From positions 1 through 64,000 of the forward strand of contig CAZFKZ010000001.1 of NCBI GenBank assembly GCA_964519035.1: a DNA stretch of 64,000 bases, written 5' to 3'. Source of the stretch: CAJJBL01 sp964519035 (GTDB lineage: Bacteria > Pseudomonadota > Alphaproteobacteria > Puniceispirillales > Marisalimonadaceae). Below are positions 63,805-64,000 of this stretch, one piece after another; positions within the stretch are counted from its first letter, which is position 1, and every line of letters starts with the position of its first letter. The translations under genes and the position numbers were made by a program. Below the pieces are notes generated by a model. The model was not told the origin of the DNA, ran no database searches, and worked only from the letters and a program-made list of their open reading frames with translations.

Positions 63805-64000
63805 TTTAAAAAAAGTTTCACTGATTTCAAAATTTAAGAATATGTCAAATGACAGCGTTCCTAAAACTATTTTTGTAGCTGTAATATTATGTTTTTTTTG
63901 TTCAATGATAGTCTCTTTTGCTGCAGTTAACTTAAAATCAATTCAAGATGTAAATAAAATTCGTGACAAACAAAAAAATATTCTTCAAGTAGCAGGTGTC
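63797..64000 (+). CDS. nqrC: Na+-translocating NADH:quinone reductase subunit C (5' part)
   Basis: Only the first 68 codons are in the window. They show a cytoplasmic N-terminus with the Asn-Asp-Ser segment, one helix (FVAVILCFFCSMIVSFAAV, about 26-44) and KIRDKQKNILQVAG, as in NqrC, the second FMN-bearing subunit. The FMN-binding Thr would lie beyond the edge. The ATG at 63797 overlaps nqrB by 8 bp, as in other nqr operons. Confidence 0.93.
   Translation, partial: MSDLKKVSLISKFKNMSNDSVPKTIFVAVILCFFCSMIVSFAAVNLKSIQDVNKIRDKQKNILQVAGV

Overview
The window is AT-rich, densely packed DNA from a bacterium. Gene content and order point to a streamlined, low-GC alphaproteobacterium of marine type. 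The evidence is a run of genes typical of alphaproteobacteria (proS-lolC-lolD-dnaE, rpsB-tsf-pyrH-frr-uppS-cdsA-dxr-rseP-bamA-skp-lpxD-fabZ-lpxA-lpxI-lpxB, then gltA, gltX, lexA, moeA, moaC, trpC, trpD on the other strand), a short ProRS, LpxI instead of LpxH, and a GTTC-N7-GTTC LexA box in front of lexA. I cannot name the clade from sequence alone; SAR116-, HIMB59- or AEGEAN-169-like lineages are guesses. No rRNA, CRISPR array, prophage, integrase or insertion sequence was seen. One tRNA (Glu, TTC) is present.

Layout. 1-6.7 kb: the tail of an unidentified gene, then a TRAP transporter (Tat-exported TakP-like binding protein, terminator or attenuator, extended small and large membrane subunits) followed by a gamma-glutamyltransferase. 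6.7-8.5 kb (minus): bpt and hemB. 8.6-15.3 kb (plus): proS, lolCD, dnaE. 15.4-29.7 kb (plus): a long housekeeping run for translation (rpsB, tsf, frr), pyrimidine and isoprenoid metabolism (pyrH, dxr, uppS), phospholipid (cdsA), outer membrane assembly (rseP, bamA, skp) and lipid A (lpxD, fabZ, lpxA, lpxI, lpxB). 29.7-36.8 kb (minus): gltA, gltX, lexA, moeA, moaC, trpC, trpD. 37.0-41.3 kb (plus): rplM-rpsI with a strong terminator, hom, recJ, tRNA-Glu.

41.4-59.7 kb is more accessory: a hotdog thioesterase, a stand-alone cyclic-nucleotide-binding-domain protein, a Gfo/Idh/MocA oxidoreductase with a CtBP-like 2-hydroxyacid dehydrogenase, an alpha/beta hydrolase, an acyl-CoA ligase, four EamA-type transporters, a Pif1/RecD-like helicase, a nitrilase-family amidase, gluconokinase plus a divergent 6-phosphogluconate dehydrogenase, and a three-subunit molybdenum hydroxylase of unknown substrate. 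MoeA and MoaC encoded elsewhere in the window contribute to the cofactor such an enzyme needs.

59.5-64 kb: a sodium-pumping NADH:quinone reductase locus. apbE (flavin transferase) and nqrM (maturation factor) run leftward; nqrA, nqrB and the start of nqrC run rightward to the window edge. A Na+-motive respiratory entry point beside a TRAP transporter (a family commonly driven by Na+) fits a marine lifestyle.

A 100-N scaffold gap at 50833-50932 is flanked by two identical 55-bp copies. Collapsing it restores a complete 165-residue gluconokinase, so it is probably an unmerged contig overlap. No unmistakably new multi-gene system was found. The most unusual items are the extended TRAP membrane subunits, the competing inverted repeats in the rpsB leader, the uncharacterised molybdenum hydroxylase, and the repeat structures around the small cyclic-nucleotide-domain gene.
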